A DNA stretch of 64,000 nucleotides from Calocera cornea HHB12733. Lineage: Eukaryota; Basidiomycota; Dacrymycetes; Dacrymycetales; Dacrymycetaceae. The stretch covers positions 2,246 through 66,245 of the forward strand of contig KV423989.1 of assembly GCA_001632435.1 (NCBI GenBank). Reading direction: 5' to 3'. This document shows, piece after piece, positions 9,661 through 20,798 of this stretch. Position 1 is the first letter of the stretch. Each line of letters begins with the position of its first letter. Both the position numbers and the translations under genes were made by a program. The notes beneath the pieces are model-generated. The model was given only the letters and a program-made list of their open reading frames with translations, was not told the origin of the DNA and did not search any database.

Positions 9661-10404
9661 ACATTCTATGTGGTGTTTTCTGTTGCCTTCTCAAGCCACT
9701 GTCTTCCATCCATACTTGCCCATACACGACTGAATTCTGCACCAGAAGTGCCTTGCAATTCCTTGCCTCACACTATGTACGCCCAGATACACAGCGAGAA
9801 GATGTAGGAAGTCGTCGTCGTCCTGAACAAAAAGTGCCAGCGCATCAACCCCACGATGATGCTGTGCAAAAGCTGCCGCGCGGCGTGCTCTCGTCACATG
9901 ACCACCACCTCGTCATTCGGGTTGCGCCCCTGCATTGAGCTGGTGGTGGATTGGGAGATATGTATGCCAGGATTCATGGGTTCTCCCTCCCCGGGAATAC
10001 GCGATGTGAACGAAGATGGTGTATCAAATGCACTCATGCCCTCGTAGGTGGCGTCGGGTGATTGTCGGGTGTATCGTCAACTGACCAGCTTTCCGATGGT
10101 TCATCGCGGGAAGCTGCACAGCTACGAAGCCGAGATATGTCGATGTGAGCGACACGGTCTGCTCCTCTTTCGCCGACCGAAGTGGCAAGCGCAGTCAGAG
10201 CGGAATAGGGAGAAGATTGTGTATTTTCAAGAACCTCGAAGTGAGACGGCTTTTCTACCTCGGCATATATGTACGCATCTTCGTTCTCCGCCCCTGGCCG
10301 CTCTTCGCTCCAGCGCAACCGACGGGTTCCGGTCGCAAGTCCCCAGGACGAAGATGATGGGTGGGTGGGTACAGCGGGGAGTGGGGAAGAAGGAGGAGGA
10401 GAGC
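9661..10404. other. Intergenic with one copy of a three-copy dispersed repeat
   Basis: About 9785-9905 resembles 20131-20290 (reverse orientation) and about 63620-63700. The shared core reads GTGCAAAAGCT-CCGC and runs into TCACATGACC or TCACGTGACC. Nothing else is recognised. The right end is the 3' flank of the malate dehydrogenase gene. Confidence 0.5.
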
Positions 10405-11724
10405 TTAGGCGCTGCTGGCAAAGTCCTGGCCCTTCTTGATGTTCTTGATGAGGTCGGGGATGCACGCGTCGAGCAGGTTCTGCTCCTCGGGGGAGATGGC
10501 GCCGAGCTCGTGGATCTTCTCCACACCCTCCTCCTACGTCACAGAACAAAGCAGGTCAGTATATACGGTAGGATGCGTGCCAAAATGGGTACGCACGCCG
10601 AGCTCGATGTTGGAGCTGAAGAAGTCGACGCCCTCGGCCTCGAACAGCGGGGAGCGGACGAAGGAGGGGACGATGACGCCCTTCTCGCCGTTGAGCGCGC
10701 GCAGGAGCGAGTTGGTGAACTTGGCCGCGGCTGCAGCACGTATATGCGTCAGAACAGCCTGTTGAAAGGCCAAGGGAAGCCCGCGCACCGTAAGCCATGG
10801 AGAGGGTCGCGGACCCAGCGCCATCCTTAGCCTGAACGACCTCGTCGCCACCGAACTGGATCCTGTGCACGAGCTTGCTCCACTCGGCGCCGCCGAACTG
10901 GAGGCTCTTGGCCTGCGGGGTCTGCGACAGCAGGGGGACGATGGTGACGCCCGAGTGGCCACCAACAACGGTCACCTTGATGTCCTCCGGCTTGTCGCCG
11001 GTGACCTCGCTCAGGAATCGGCTGGAGCGCACGACGTCGAGCGTGGTCACGCCAAATAGGCGGCGGGGGTTGAACTTGGGCCCGTAGGTGCTGGCGACGA
11101 TCGGGACGGTCGAGTTGACCGGGTTGGAGATGATCAGCATGTGCGCATCGGGGCAGACGTTGGCGCACGCCTTGGCGAGGCCCTGCACGATGGACGCGTT
11201 CGTGTTGAACAAGTCGTCACGGGTCATCTGGGGGAGATCAATCAGATCAGCATGCGTCCGCTTATCGCTTTTCCAGTACGTACGCCCGGCTGACAAGGAT
11301 TAGCATATATGCAGGCAGTTGGGCAGGAAGAGACGCACCTTGCGCGGCACACCAGCAGGGATGACGACGATGTTCGCGCCGTCCAGAGCGGCGTCGAGCT
11401 GGTCCTGCGGGTAGCCCTTGACGGTGGAGTAGGTGTCGACGTGCGAGACGTCTGCGGCCACACCGGGCGCACCGCGGATGTCGTACAGCGAGAGGGAGGA
11501 GATGAGGGGCTCCATCTTGAGGAGGAGCGAGAGGGGTTGACCGATCCCACCTGTACGTGATGAACCCGATGGATGATCAGCGATGTTGGGTGAGGGATAG
11601 GGGACAGGGACGTACCGCCTGCACCGAGGACGGCGACTTTTGTCTGCCTCGCGCTGGACGATGCGAACCCGCGGGTCGAGCGAGCCACAGCGGGGGCGGC
11701 GATCCTGTTAATCCTGGAGAACAT
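10405..11724 (-). CDS. Mitochondrial malate dehydrogenase, 6 exons including a 6-nt micro-exon
   Basis: NAD-dependent malate dehydrogenase of the TCA cycle in the mitochondrial matrix. The minus-strand exons 11616..11724, 11339..11550, 11284..11289, 10789..11227, 10597..10730 and 10405..10533 give 342 residues. Residues 1-25 are Arg/Ser/Ala-rich, a typical presequence. The Rossmann motif is VLGAGGGIGQP (33-43). The mobile-loop motif GVPRKPGMTRDD is complete only if the 6-nt exon CCGGGC (11284-11289, Pro108-Gly109) is spliced in; without it the invariant PG is lost. The catalytic His is His200 in VVGGHSG. Ends and length match the family. It faces the 12353 gene head to head. Confidence 0.95.
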
Positions 11725-12352
11725 CTTTCCTGGCCGATCAAGCAGCTAGCAGCGGGGCAAGCAAGCAGGGCAGAGCAGTGCGTGTGTCTGCGAAAGGCGC
11801 GGGATAAAAGGGAGGGGAGAGGGTGTGGAGGATGTCGGGACGGCTGCTGGAATTGCACGGGAGCGAATTCCCTCACGAGCAAAGGGATGGGCGTCGGGCC
11901 GGGGGCTATTCGGACAAAGTGTGAATGACGCCCGACGGGCCCGCACCGCCCGCCACCGCCCGCCACTCCCCGCACCACATAGCATCAAGCTGCGAGGCCT
12001 GGCCGCCCACAGCCAGCACCGCGACCGCTTTCCCGCAGCCCCGCTCCTCAGTCGCTCTCAGCTCGGCCACGTTCCTGACTGCGTGCCTGCTACGGGCGGA
12101 CTTTGGGCAGGCGGCACGCCATCCCGCGGGCTTGCGGACCCCCGCATTTGGCTTCTGACGCTCTGGTGGCTTCAACTCGGCTTGTTCGCTCCCTCGAGGT
12201 CAATCACACTGCCTATACCACCCTCATCACCGCTCGTATCACCAGCATCAACATCACCAACACATCACCAGCACACTGTCCCCGTCCACAGCCGCATCAG
12301 CACACCACCAGCACTCCTCAACCAACGACCACGACCACTCTAACCGACCCCA
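11725..12352. promoter_or_regulatory. Shared head-to-head promoter region
   Basis: This 628-bp interval separates the starts of malate dehydrogenase (minus) and the CxxC protein (plus). It contains CCGCCCACC-type GC-rich tracts and no credible open frame. No clear TATA box is seen on either side. Confidence 0.45.
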
Positions 12353-14537
12353 ATGCCCGCCGAGCTCCGCCTCCCCCGCCGACCAGCCTCACTCGATCTT
12401 TGGTACCCACCCTACCCCAGCTCATCCTCCTCATCGAACCACCCCAACGGCCCCAACCCCTCCGGTCCGGGGTCAGCGCCAGCGGCAGAACCGCTCCGTG
12501 TGCGCTTCCCAGCGCCGCTGCCGTACCTCGTGCAGCGGACGGGGCGGGAAGACGGCCCGGGCGAGGTGGACCCGGCGAGCGCCGTGGGTTCACCGGTTAT
12601 GGAGCAGAGGGTGTATGCCGGGAGGCCTGAGCGGGAGACGGACGGGGAAAGAGAGAGGGAGAGGAGGGACATCGAAGCGCACCTGTCTGTCCTGCGCGCG
12701 GCACACCGTATCCCCCTACGCCCCTCCGCTTACCCCTCCGCATCCCCCTCGCACACCCGCTCCTTCTCCCTCCCGCACCCCGTCCCGCGCACGCCCCCCA
12801 ATCGCACCCGCGGGGAGTCCAACTTGCTCCCGGAGGAGGACGAGGACGGAGAGGAGGGGGAAGACGAGCTGCTCTTCCGGGCTTCCCTCCTGACGGGGTC
12901 GAACGCGCGCCTGCGGCGAAGGGGCGCGATCCGCCTCAGCTTGCCCAACTTCGACGCCCCCCTGCCGTCCGCAGCAGAATACGGGGAGGTGATCCTCTGC
13001 GGCCGTGGCTGGGCAGCCGGCGCGCGCCTCTCCTCGGGCGGGAGGGCGCCGCCTCGCCCGGTGGGCGGGTGTGGAGGGGTCGTACACCGGCGAGTGAGGA
13101 GGGAGGAGGGCGTCTTTGTCGCTGGGGCGAGGGATGGCCCGGAGAGGTTGGTGAGAGAGATGAGGCGGCGGAAGCGGCTCGGGTGCGGATGCGAGGTCGA
13201 GCTGCTCGGCTGTACAGCTTGGTGAGCGCCTATCTCCCCTGGACAATGTAGGTGTATGCTCATGCTGGGACTCATGCAGCGGCACGCCCCTGGGCACGCA
13301 CACCACCCATCTCTGCAAACTGCACTCCCTGAGGCACTCCCCAGCGTACAAAGCGCGCTACCGCTTCCTCCCCTCGCGCGTCTTCCCCGCCGGCGCGCCG
13401 CTCCTCCCGCCGTACTCCTCCCCCACCACCTGCAGCACGAGCATCCCCGGAGCAGAAGGGGTCGCAGCAGCAGAGGCGGAGCACGAACTGGAAGGCTTCC
13501 GCACCCCTCCCGCCTCCCCAGGGCCGGGCGAGAACCTCCTGATCTTCGACCCGAACGGCGACCCCGAGTCGTACCCTACGCTCTCCCCCTCCCGCGCGTC
13601 GTGCACGCCCTCGCCCGTCCCTCCCTCCCCGCTCACTCCCACACTTCCATCTCTACCCTCCCTTTCCCTCTCCCTCTCGGGCACCCGCAGCAGGCGGCCG
13701 ACCCTGCCCCCCCTGTCGCCCGTACCCGCACTCTCCCTGTCCCCTCTAACCGGTCCCGATCTGGGGCTACGGTCGGAGGAAGCGTCGGGGTCGGGGTTGG
13801 TGTCGGCTGAGAACAGGACTGGGACGGCCCAGGTGCAGGAGGAGCGGTTTCGCGCGCAGGTTAGGAGGATGGACGCGCTCCTGAGCCAGCTGCGCGGTGG
13901 TGGCTCCAACTCTAACTCCAACGCCAACGCCAACGTCAGCGCCAGTGCAAGTGCCCAGGAAGACCCGGCACCCAGCAGCCGGCCCTGGCCCCCTGCCCCT
14001 GCGTCGCAGTCGTGGGTGAACCTTCCCTTCCCCTGGGAGACCGGGCGCCCAGCCGTCCAGAACGGGAGGGTGCAGTCTGACCGCACGCCGGCCGAGCGTG
14101 GGCAGGAGGACGCGGGCTGGCGCGGTCGCGATGCAAGTGGGGCGGTTGGCGTTGCCGGCGCCGGCGCTGGGCGAGAGGTGCAGGGCAGTGCGGAGGCGGG
14201 GGAGATGCCTGCTTGGGCGAGGTGGGAGCATCCTGCCCCTGCCGCATTGGATGGGGCGAGCACACCCGGGCAGGGACTGGGGATGGGGATGGGAATCGGG
14301 ATGGGTAGGTACCCGACGATGATGGACGAGCTGCGTCGGGCCGCAAGGGAGTGGGACGCTTCTGCGTCTGGGCAGCCGCGGCGGGCTGTACGAGGGGAGG
14401 CGGAGCGGGTTGCTGCCGCTGGGGCTGGGGCTGGGGCGGAGCAGGCGCAGGAGGGGGAAGAAGAAGGGAGGGAGCGGGGCCAGAGGACGTTGGAGGAGAT
14501 GTGGCGTGCTTGGGAGAGGAGCGGGGAGGGGGCGTGA
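12353..14537 (+). CDS. Low-complexity protein with a CxxC zinc-knuckle-like core
   Basis: Splicing join(12353..13221,13280..14537) gives 708 residues. The intron (GTGAGC..CAG) splits a Cys codon and joins GCGCEVELLGCTA to CGTPLGTHTTHLC, creating a Cys-rich core around residues 278-302 (CxC, then CxxC with GTPLG, then another Cys), followed by YRFLPSRVFPAG. This resembles the zinc-binding CxxCG-x-LG core of Yippee/Mis18-type folds and of a set of hypothetical basidiomycete proteins; that is inference from the motif. The rest is Pro/Ser/Arg/Glu-rich and disordered, with SNSNSNANAN and GMGMGIGMG runs near the C-terminal half and a helical, Glu-rich end (TLEEMWRAWERS). No enzyme signature is seen. 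The long low-complexity frame on the opposite strand is a shadow. Confidence 0.75.
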
Positions 14538-16000
14538 GCCCGCCCGTTCCCCCCTCGCACGACGAACCGAGATATCTGAACACTCTCGATACCTATCCAC
14601 TGATGTCACGAGCTTCCTTGATACACGTTTCCTGTCCACCGTTCATCGACCATCGACCAGCGTTTCTTGTTCGTCGTTCACGTATACTTACGACTTTTTC
14701 TTTGTTTCTTTTCTCCTGTCTTTCATGTTAGGCTGTATATTACTGTATATGTGGCCTGAGAGGCTGTTGGCAACATGTTGTCCAATAAAATGAGCTTATG
14801 AACTAAGGATTCTACGGTGTAGGAGGAGGACCGCACGGCTGTTGCCCACCGGGAAGCGCGCGACCTCCCGCGGGTGACGACCGCTGGACACCAAAAAGAG
14901 GGATCGCGCGCACAGGAAGTAACCCAGCTAAGAAGACTCCAGCGCCGTGTTTTCCCCGCTTGCGCCGTACACCCTCCGGAACCTCGGTTCCGTTTCACTT
15001 TTCCCGTTTTCCGAGAAGTTGAAGAAGCCACAGTACTCTATTAGTGCCCGATGCAACAGATGCCATTATCTGCCAAGCCAGCTGTCAGCTTCCGGAAGCA
15101 CTGAGCAACAGCTCACACCACCAGCCCGTCTTTCTGCACAGAAGATCCCCACCGATAACATGCACAATGTACTGTTATCTGCTATTGCAGCCGCCCTTCC
15201 TCTCCGTCTTCCCTCGCTTTCCACCGTCGCGCGCGCTTCTTAGGCTTCGCATGACGCACCTTTTATTCAGTCGAGGGCACAGCCACGGGTAGGGTCGTCA
15301 GGGTAGCGCGCCTTCTCTGCTTCCTTCCTGCGGGTGCACGCGCGGCTCGCTTGGGAACACCGCGCGCGGCGAGGACTAGTGAGATATCCCAACCGACATT
15401 CCACACGCGCAAACGCGTCGTGATTCAATCAATTCGAACAGGGATGCGCAATGCACCACCGATCGGCACCCGGCATGTTTGCGCCGCAATGCGCTGTCAA
15501 CTGTCAACAAACTGGGGAGGAAGGATCGGCGGATGGGAGGGGCATGTGCCATGTGCCGGCGCGCAGCGAGGGGGTGGCACGGACGTTGAGGACGCGGGTG
15601 GTGAGCGGCGGTTAGGGGGTGGGAATGAGACAGCATGGGCGGGCGCGCGCTTCCTCTCTTAGGCGTACTCTCCCGCGCAATCTGGTGGCAAGCAGATCGC
15701 CTCCGGGAGACGACGGTGCGCTTCGTCTTCCTTTTCGACTTCCACAGCTCTGCTCCGACCCCACTTCACACGCACTCACACAGCACAACGGAACACACAG
15801 CACCCCACCACCGCATACATTCTGCAATACACTCGTCGTTGGCATACTGTACACCCCCAGCACCACCAGCGCCGGGTCTACACTTATAACGACACCGGAC
15901 GGACAGGACACGGACATAGACTGCGCCGCGCCCTCGGGACGGCGACCTCCTTCTCCCGTTCTCTCAACAGCACACTCGCTCCCCCACACTCCTTCAAAAC
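14538..16000. other. Intergenic, no gene seen
   Basis: The left part is the 3' region of the CxxC protein, with AT-rich sequence and an AATAAA at 14784-14789. The right part is CT/CA-rich and is the likely promoter and 5'UTR of the secreted protein at 16001. Open frames have biased, shadow-like composition. Confidence 0.5.
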
Positions 16001-17467
16001 ATGCGGCCGTTCCTCGCTTTCCCCTCCCAACCACTCTCCCTCACCCTCTTCCTCCTCTCCTCCCTCCCACTCTCACGCGCCCTCCCCTGGTCCCGCCACT
16101 CCCTCGAAGTTGCCCTCTCCCCGGACACGAACGAGCAGCAAGCCCGACTTCGCAACCCAGCGTACCAGTCCTATCTCCTCACCCTCCCGTCCGACATCCC
16201 GTCCCCGACATGCGTCCCGTCCTACCCAGACTGGGACGTCACCGCCCGCCTCCAGGCGCACCTCATCGCTCCAGGGGACGTGCTCGCCCTCTGCCCGGGG
16301 CAGAGCTACCGCCTCGACTGGCCGCTCAACTTCACCGCCGCCGACCAGGAGATCGTCACGCTCGGGTTTCCCACCGACCACACGCGCGCAACGCTCGTTG
16401 TCTCCGGCCACCTGTCAGGTGCCAACGCCAACCACAGCACGGCGATCGACGGCCGGTGCCGCGGGTGCAACCGCGTTAAGGTGCGGCACGTGCAGGTCGA
16501 CGGCCAGCGAGACCCCGACGCAGACATCCTCCCCGGCGGAGGGGCAAACATCGCCATGGGCGGGTCGAACGCGGGACAGCTGGTCGAATACACGCGCAGC
16601 TTCGACCCTCGCGCATGGAGCTGCCTGCACATACACGAGGGGCAGCACGCGTGCAGTAACGCCACGATCGTGAACAACGATATCGGCCCTTGTGGGTTCA
16701 GCGAGTACGAGGAGTGGGCAGACGGCATTTCCTTGTCGTGCCGTGACTCGTACGTCGCCGGCAACCTCATCAAGGACGCGACGGACGGCGGGATTGTCGT
16801 ATTCGGCGCGCCCGGCAGCCTAGTGGAGAGGAACACCATCTGGGCGGTGAACCGTACCCTCCTCGGCGGGGTCAACATGGTAGACTACGACCCGTGGTCG
16901 GGCGACTACAGCGGGACGATTGTGCAGCACAACCTTATTGTCGGCGGGCTGCCTGGGCACGAGCCGGACGACCCGCGCGACCTGGACGCCTTCGTCAAGG
17001 TCGGCATCGCCATCGGCTCGCGCATCTGGTTCGGCGACAAGTACAACGACACGCGGTACGTGGAGCACGGCCTGGTGCGGAACAACGTGCTCACCGGCGC
17101 GTTCGGCTACGGCATCGCCATCTCCGGCGCGAAGCACTTTACCGTGCGCGGCAACATCCTCTCGGGGAACACGTCGTTCGTGGGCTCCCCAGGCCCGACA
17201 TGCACGTTCGAGCTCCAGCCCCGGCCGTGGGTGTACGACAGCCTGACGGTGAGCGCGAGCGCGGTGCAGGACGAGTTTGTCGACGAGGAGGCCGACATGG
17301 CCATCTGCTTGCTTAAGCCCGGCGACGAGGCCGTGTGGGACGAGTGGGTGTGGGACGACGAGGCGCCTGTCGACTCGGGCATCGGGCAGCTGCAGCCCCT
17401 CCGGCAGATGGTAGCACGACAGCAGGCGAGGCGGGTGCATGCCCACAGTGGGGAGGACGATCTATAG
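16001..17467 (+). CDS. Secreted right-handed beta-helix (pectate-lyase-like) protein
   Basis: Single-exon 488-residue protein. A secretion signal covers about residues 1-27 (LSLTLFLLSSLPLSRA). The body has parallel beta-helix repeat character: runs such as VAGNLIKDATDGGIVVFG, VERNTIWAVNR, VQHNLIVGG, VRNNVLTGAFGYGIAISG and VRGNILSGN, with regularly spaced Asn. Several N-glycosylation sequons are present (NFT, NHS, NAT, NRT, NDT, NTS). The fold suggests a polysaccharide-binding or -cleaving enzyme, but I cannot assign a family or substrate. The C-terminal 60 residues are acidic and then Gln/Arg-rich and lie outside the helix. It converges on the MDR gene at 17621 with a 153-bp gap. Confidence 0.8.
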   Translation: MRPFLAFPSQPLSLTLFLLSSLPLSRALPWSRHSLEVALSPDTNEQQARLRNPAYQSYLLTLPSDIPSPTCVPSYPDWDVTARLQAHLIAPGDVLALCPGQSYRLDWPLNFTAADQEIVTLGFPTDHTRATLVVSGHLSGANANHSTAIDGRCRGCNRVKVRHVQVDGQRDPDADILPGGGANIAMGGSNAGQLVEYTRSFDPRAWSCLHIHEGQHACSNATIVNNDIGPCGFSEYEEWADGISLSCRDSYVAGNLIKDATDGGIVVFGAPGSLVERNTIWAVNRTLLGGVNMVDYDPWSGDYSGTIVQHNLIVGGLPGHEPDDPRDLDAFVKVGIAIGSRIWFGDKYNDTRYVEHGLVRNNVLTGAFGYGIAISGAKHFTVRGNILSGNTSFVGSPGPTCTFELQPRPWVYDSLTVSASAVQDEFVDEEADMAICLLKPGDEAVWDEWVWDDEAPVDSGIGQLQPLRQMVARQQARRVHAHSGEDDL

Positions 17468-17620
17468 TGTACATATAGTAGAGTTTTTCCCCGCGCGGGG
17501 GGAACGGGCGGCACATACACATACAGCTAGACAGCAGGACATACTTTTGGCACTTCGCAGCACATATACATTACTGTACTTGTATTATCATTTTTACTTT
17601 CTTCGGCACATGCCAACACA

Positions 17621-18898
17621 CTAGAACTTCGTGTCGGCGATACGGTACACAAGCTTCTCGCCGGACACCTTGTGCTCCCTGCCCAGCTGCAGGCCCTCGT
17701 TGATTCCCAGCAGCCCGCCGGGGATGAGCTTGACGGGGTTGGGGATAAGTGTATGCGTCTCAAGCAGCGCGCTGAGGATGCCATACACGCGGCTACCGAT
17801 CTCAGCGTTCTCCGTCGCCCGGATCGCCCCGGTCTGGACGACCTTGACTGTCTCCGTGCTCTGCTCGGGCTTGGGCGGGAGGATCGCCGCCACCTTCCCT
17901 GAGGGGGCGGTGACGGACGCGACGGACGCCTCGATCGACCCATTCTCGGAGATCGAGTCGTACACCAGGCTGAGGTTGGGACCGGCAGCGGCGCGGATCT
18001 TGCTGACTACGTCGGCTGGGGACGGGACAGTGGGTCAGTACTGCCGGGAAGACAGGGGGCAGAGAGAGATGGAGCGCACCATCGTGGTAGTCGAACACCG
18101 CTGAGGCGCCGAGGGAGAGCACGTACGCGTGGTTCTTGGGCGAGGCGGTCGCGAGGACGGTGTACCCTGCAGCCTTAGCGAGCTGGACAACTGTTCGCTC
18201 ATGTCAGCGCGAGCTCAGCGGATGGTGCGGCGGGGAGGAAGGGACGCACCGAATGCTCCTACAGAGCTGGACCCGCCCCAGACAAGGAACGGCTCGCCCT
18301 TGCTCGGTGCTGGGAGGGCGGCCGGCGGCGCGGGGAGCACGACGCCCAGCGCGGCCTCAAGCCCTGCGCCCGCGGTCACGTACGCGAGGGGGATGGTGGA
18401 GCCCTCCTCGAAGGTGTATGAGGTGGGCAGGTTGACGGTGCGGTCGACGCTGCCGACCGTGTAGGTTTGGAAGGCACTGTGTCGCGCCGTCTTGCGCTCG
18501 GCGAAGGAGATGACCTGCGTGAAGGGGTTAGCTCGGCTGCTCAGATGGGACGGAAAAGCAAGATGGACGCACCCGGTCGCCGACCTTGAAACCCGTCACG
18601 CCTGGGCCGAGCTTGTATACCGTTCCGGCGACATCGCCGCCGACGACCCAGGGCAGACTGGGAATGTTGAAGTCATAGTCGATCTGGATCGCCGCCATCA
18701 GTCAGCCCGCCCTATATGCGCATATCTAGCCCAGGGAAGGTTACGCACCTGCTTCCAGTCGACGGGGTTCTGCGCGACAGCGGCGTTCTCGATGAGGATC
18801 TCACCCTCGGCCAATGAGGGCTCCTCAAAGTCGATCAGCGTGAGCGGCGTCTTCTGCTTGTGCTCCGTGATGGAGAGGGCTTTGAAGGGGGGCGACAT
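17621..18898 (-). CDS. Zinc-free medium-chain dehydrogenase/reductase (enoyl-reductase-like), copy B
   Basis: Paralogue of the gene at 5081-6282. Minus-strand exons 18749..18898, 18573..18683, 18250..18514, 18080..18190 and 17621..18015 give 343 residues. Motifs are the same: VAQNPVDWK, VVGGDVAGTV and the glycine-rich VWGGSSSVGAF followed by QLAKAAGY; no zinc cysteines. It has an additional intron (18684-18748) after Gln50 that copy A lacks, where copy A reads through as WKSIDTG. A TTATATA on the plus strand at 18991-18997 (TATATAA on the gene strand) lies about 95 bp upstream of the ATG. Its distance from the nearby AKR copy (3.7 kb, with a methyltransferase between) differs from copy A (0.37 kb), and its divergence is greater than for the AKR pair. 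Confidence 0.88.
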
Positions 18899-20798
18899 GG
18901 TGCTACTGGCGTTGAAGGCTGTTGTGGGTTACTTGGTGAGGTGGGAGAATAGGTTGCTTCTGCCCGATGCTGAATATGCGCGATCGCTTGTTATATACGT
19001 GGCCATACGCGGCCTGAGTGCAATGTTTGTCAGCGCTGCGATATTGTCAGCCATTGTCGAACGATGGCGACATTCCACACACGACCATCGTCGACGTGTT
19101 CTAGCAGGATCGCGCAATCAATTCAGACACGGCGGCCAACCACGACCGAGGGTCCACCAGTATGGCGTTCTATTCCCAGCGCAAGGGGTCACACGGCAGG
19201 GTCCATCACGGCCAGCGTTTTGTCAGAGCCACCCCACGCTTTCGCACGGACCACCGCGACCGCGGGCTTTCCTATTGGTCTTGGCGTCAGAGTGGAACAG
19301 AACACACCAAACGAACATGAACACGATGCTCACGCCATCTGACGAGAATCCACCGCGCGATCCTACGACTCGGAAACGTATAGTAGGACAGCCACCCCAC
19401 CTCACTCAGCTCGGAACAACCATGTTTCTTCATCCCATGTTTCTTCACTAACATCCGCGACACCCGCTCAGCTCGGCTTGAATTCCGTCTCCATTGACTC
19501 ACGGGAGCTGAGGAAGAAATGCGCGGTCTCTGTCAGCCAGCACTTGAGCTAATTTTGAGCTATTTTGGGGGTGTGCCACAAATCCTTCATGCCGCCAGCC
19601 TGGTACGAAAGCACAGTGATCGGAAAAGACGAAGCGCGCACGGCGACAGGACTGGGAAACACTCCACCTCGATAGTGTGCGAAGAGGGGACAACCGCCGT
19701 ACGTAAGTTACACTTCTTAGTAATTACTTTGGTATGACTGTTGCCCTGCTGGTAATGGGTGCACGTGACTTACGGTGACACGCATGGCTTACGGAGCGAC
19801 ATGAAACGCAAAGTACCGTACAAGAGGGCGCCGGATGAGATAAGTCCAAAATTCAGTATCCCGTACTTTGTACACATACTGATCTCGAGAAGCTGCTCCT
19901 TCCACCCTCACCTGCATCCCCTCGACGCACGCAGAGAAGGTTCGAGGCTGCCGTATAGGAGCAAATCTTTCCCGCCGCCAGTCAAGCCAATTTCCGGCCA
20001 TCAGGGCGGCACATGTGCAGTTTCCACTCCATTCCATGTTTCTATAAGCCTGGGCACCATTGCGACTGAGAAAAGAGGCATAGTTACCCCGCAATGCGAA
20101 CGAAGTCGCAATACAAATACCGCATGACAAGGTCACGTGACTCAGCTTTCCCCGAAAGATGCCCGAAGCTGCGGTAGCTTTTGCACGGCATGGCCCTTTG
20201 GAGGCGCGGGCACTATCTCTCCAGGCGACGACGACTTCCTGCATCTACTCATCGTAAACATGGCCTTTGCCGGCTTTGGGTACAACGCGCGAGTCTGTTC
20301 TGATCCTTACGCGTGCAACCGATGGCTGGACCCCACGGCTGAGCCGTTGCTAGAGCATCTGCATAAAACTAGATTCCTATTGACTTCAATAGATCTGTGG
20401 TACTCGGGATGTATGGCTTCTGTTAAAGGCGGTGAGGACTGCCTTCTACTCGTATGAGTATACTACAAGCAGAGGGGCACAATGTGTCAAGTGTGCAGAG
20501 TCGCCAGGGAGGAATGAATGCTTCGTGCAGTATAACCGTGAGCTGTGTCATTGATTCGGCGTGCAGACACAAATATCGATTGAGACCTCCGCTGGCTGTG
20601 AGCTGTACGTAATGGACTCACCACCTTCTCGACCCTTGATCCGTTTCATCCACACCCTGACAATAGTCTCACGCTCGGCGATCTCCTCCCTATTCCTTCG
20701 ACCCAATATACCGATGACATGTGCGAGATATAAAGGCCGCTGACTAGCTTCCCAATAGTCGCGAGTATCTCCCACTATCCGCAAGAGGACCGCGAGCT
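18899..20798. other. Intergenic region with a dispersed-repeat copy
   Basis: It holds the MDR copy B promoter at the left and the methyltransferase promoter at the right. Positions 20131-20290 match, in reverse, the repeats near 9785-9905 and 63620-63700, including GTCACGTGAC at 20132-20141. No gene is supported; the 106-codon frame at 20137-20457 falls on the repeat. Confidence 0.5.

Noticed and set aside
13358..14639. 400- and 290-codon minus-strand frames opposite the CxxC protein
   Set aside because: Pro/Arg/Ser-rich shadows of the GC-rich plus-strand exon; no domain character and no splice logic.
16306..17520. Several long frames on both strands over the beta-helix gene
   Set aside because: Shadows caused by high GC third positions in the 488-residue gene.
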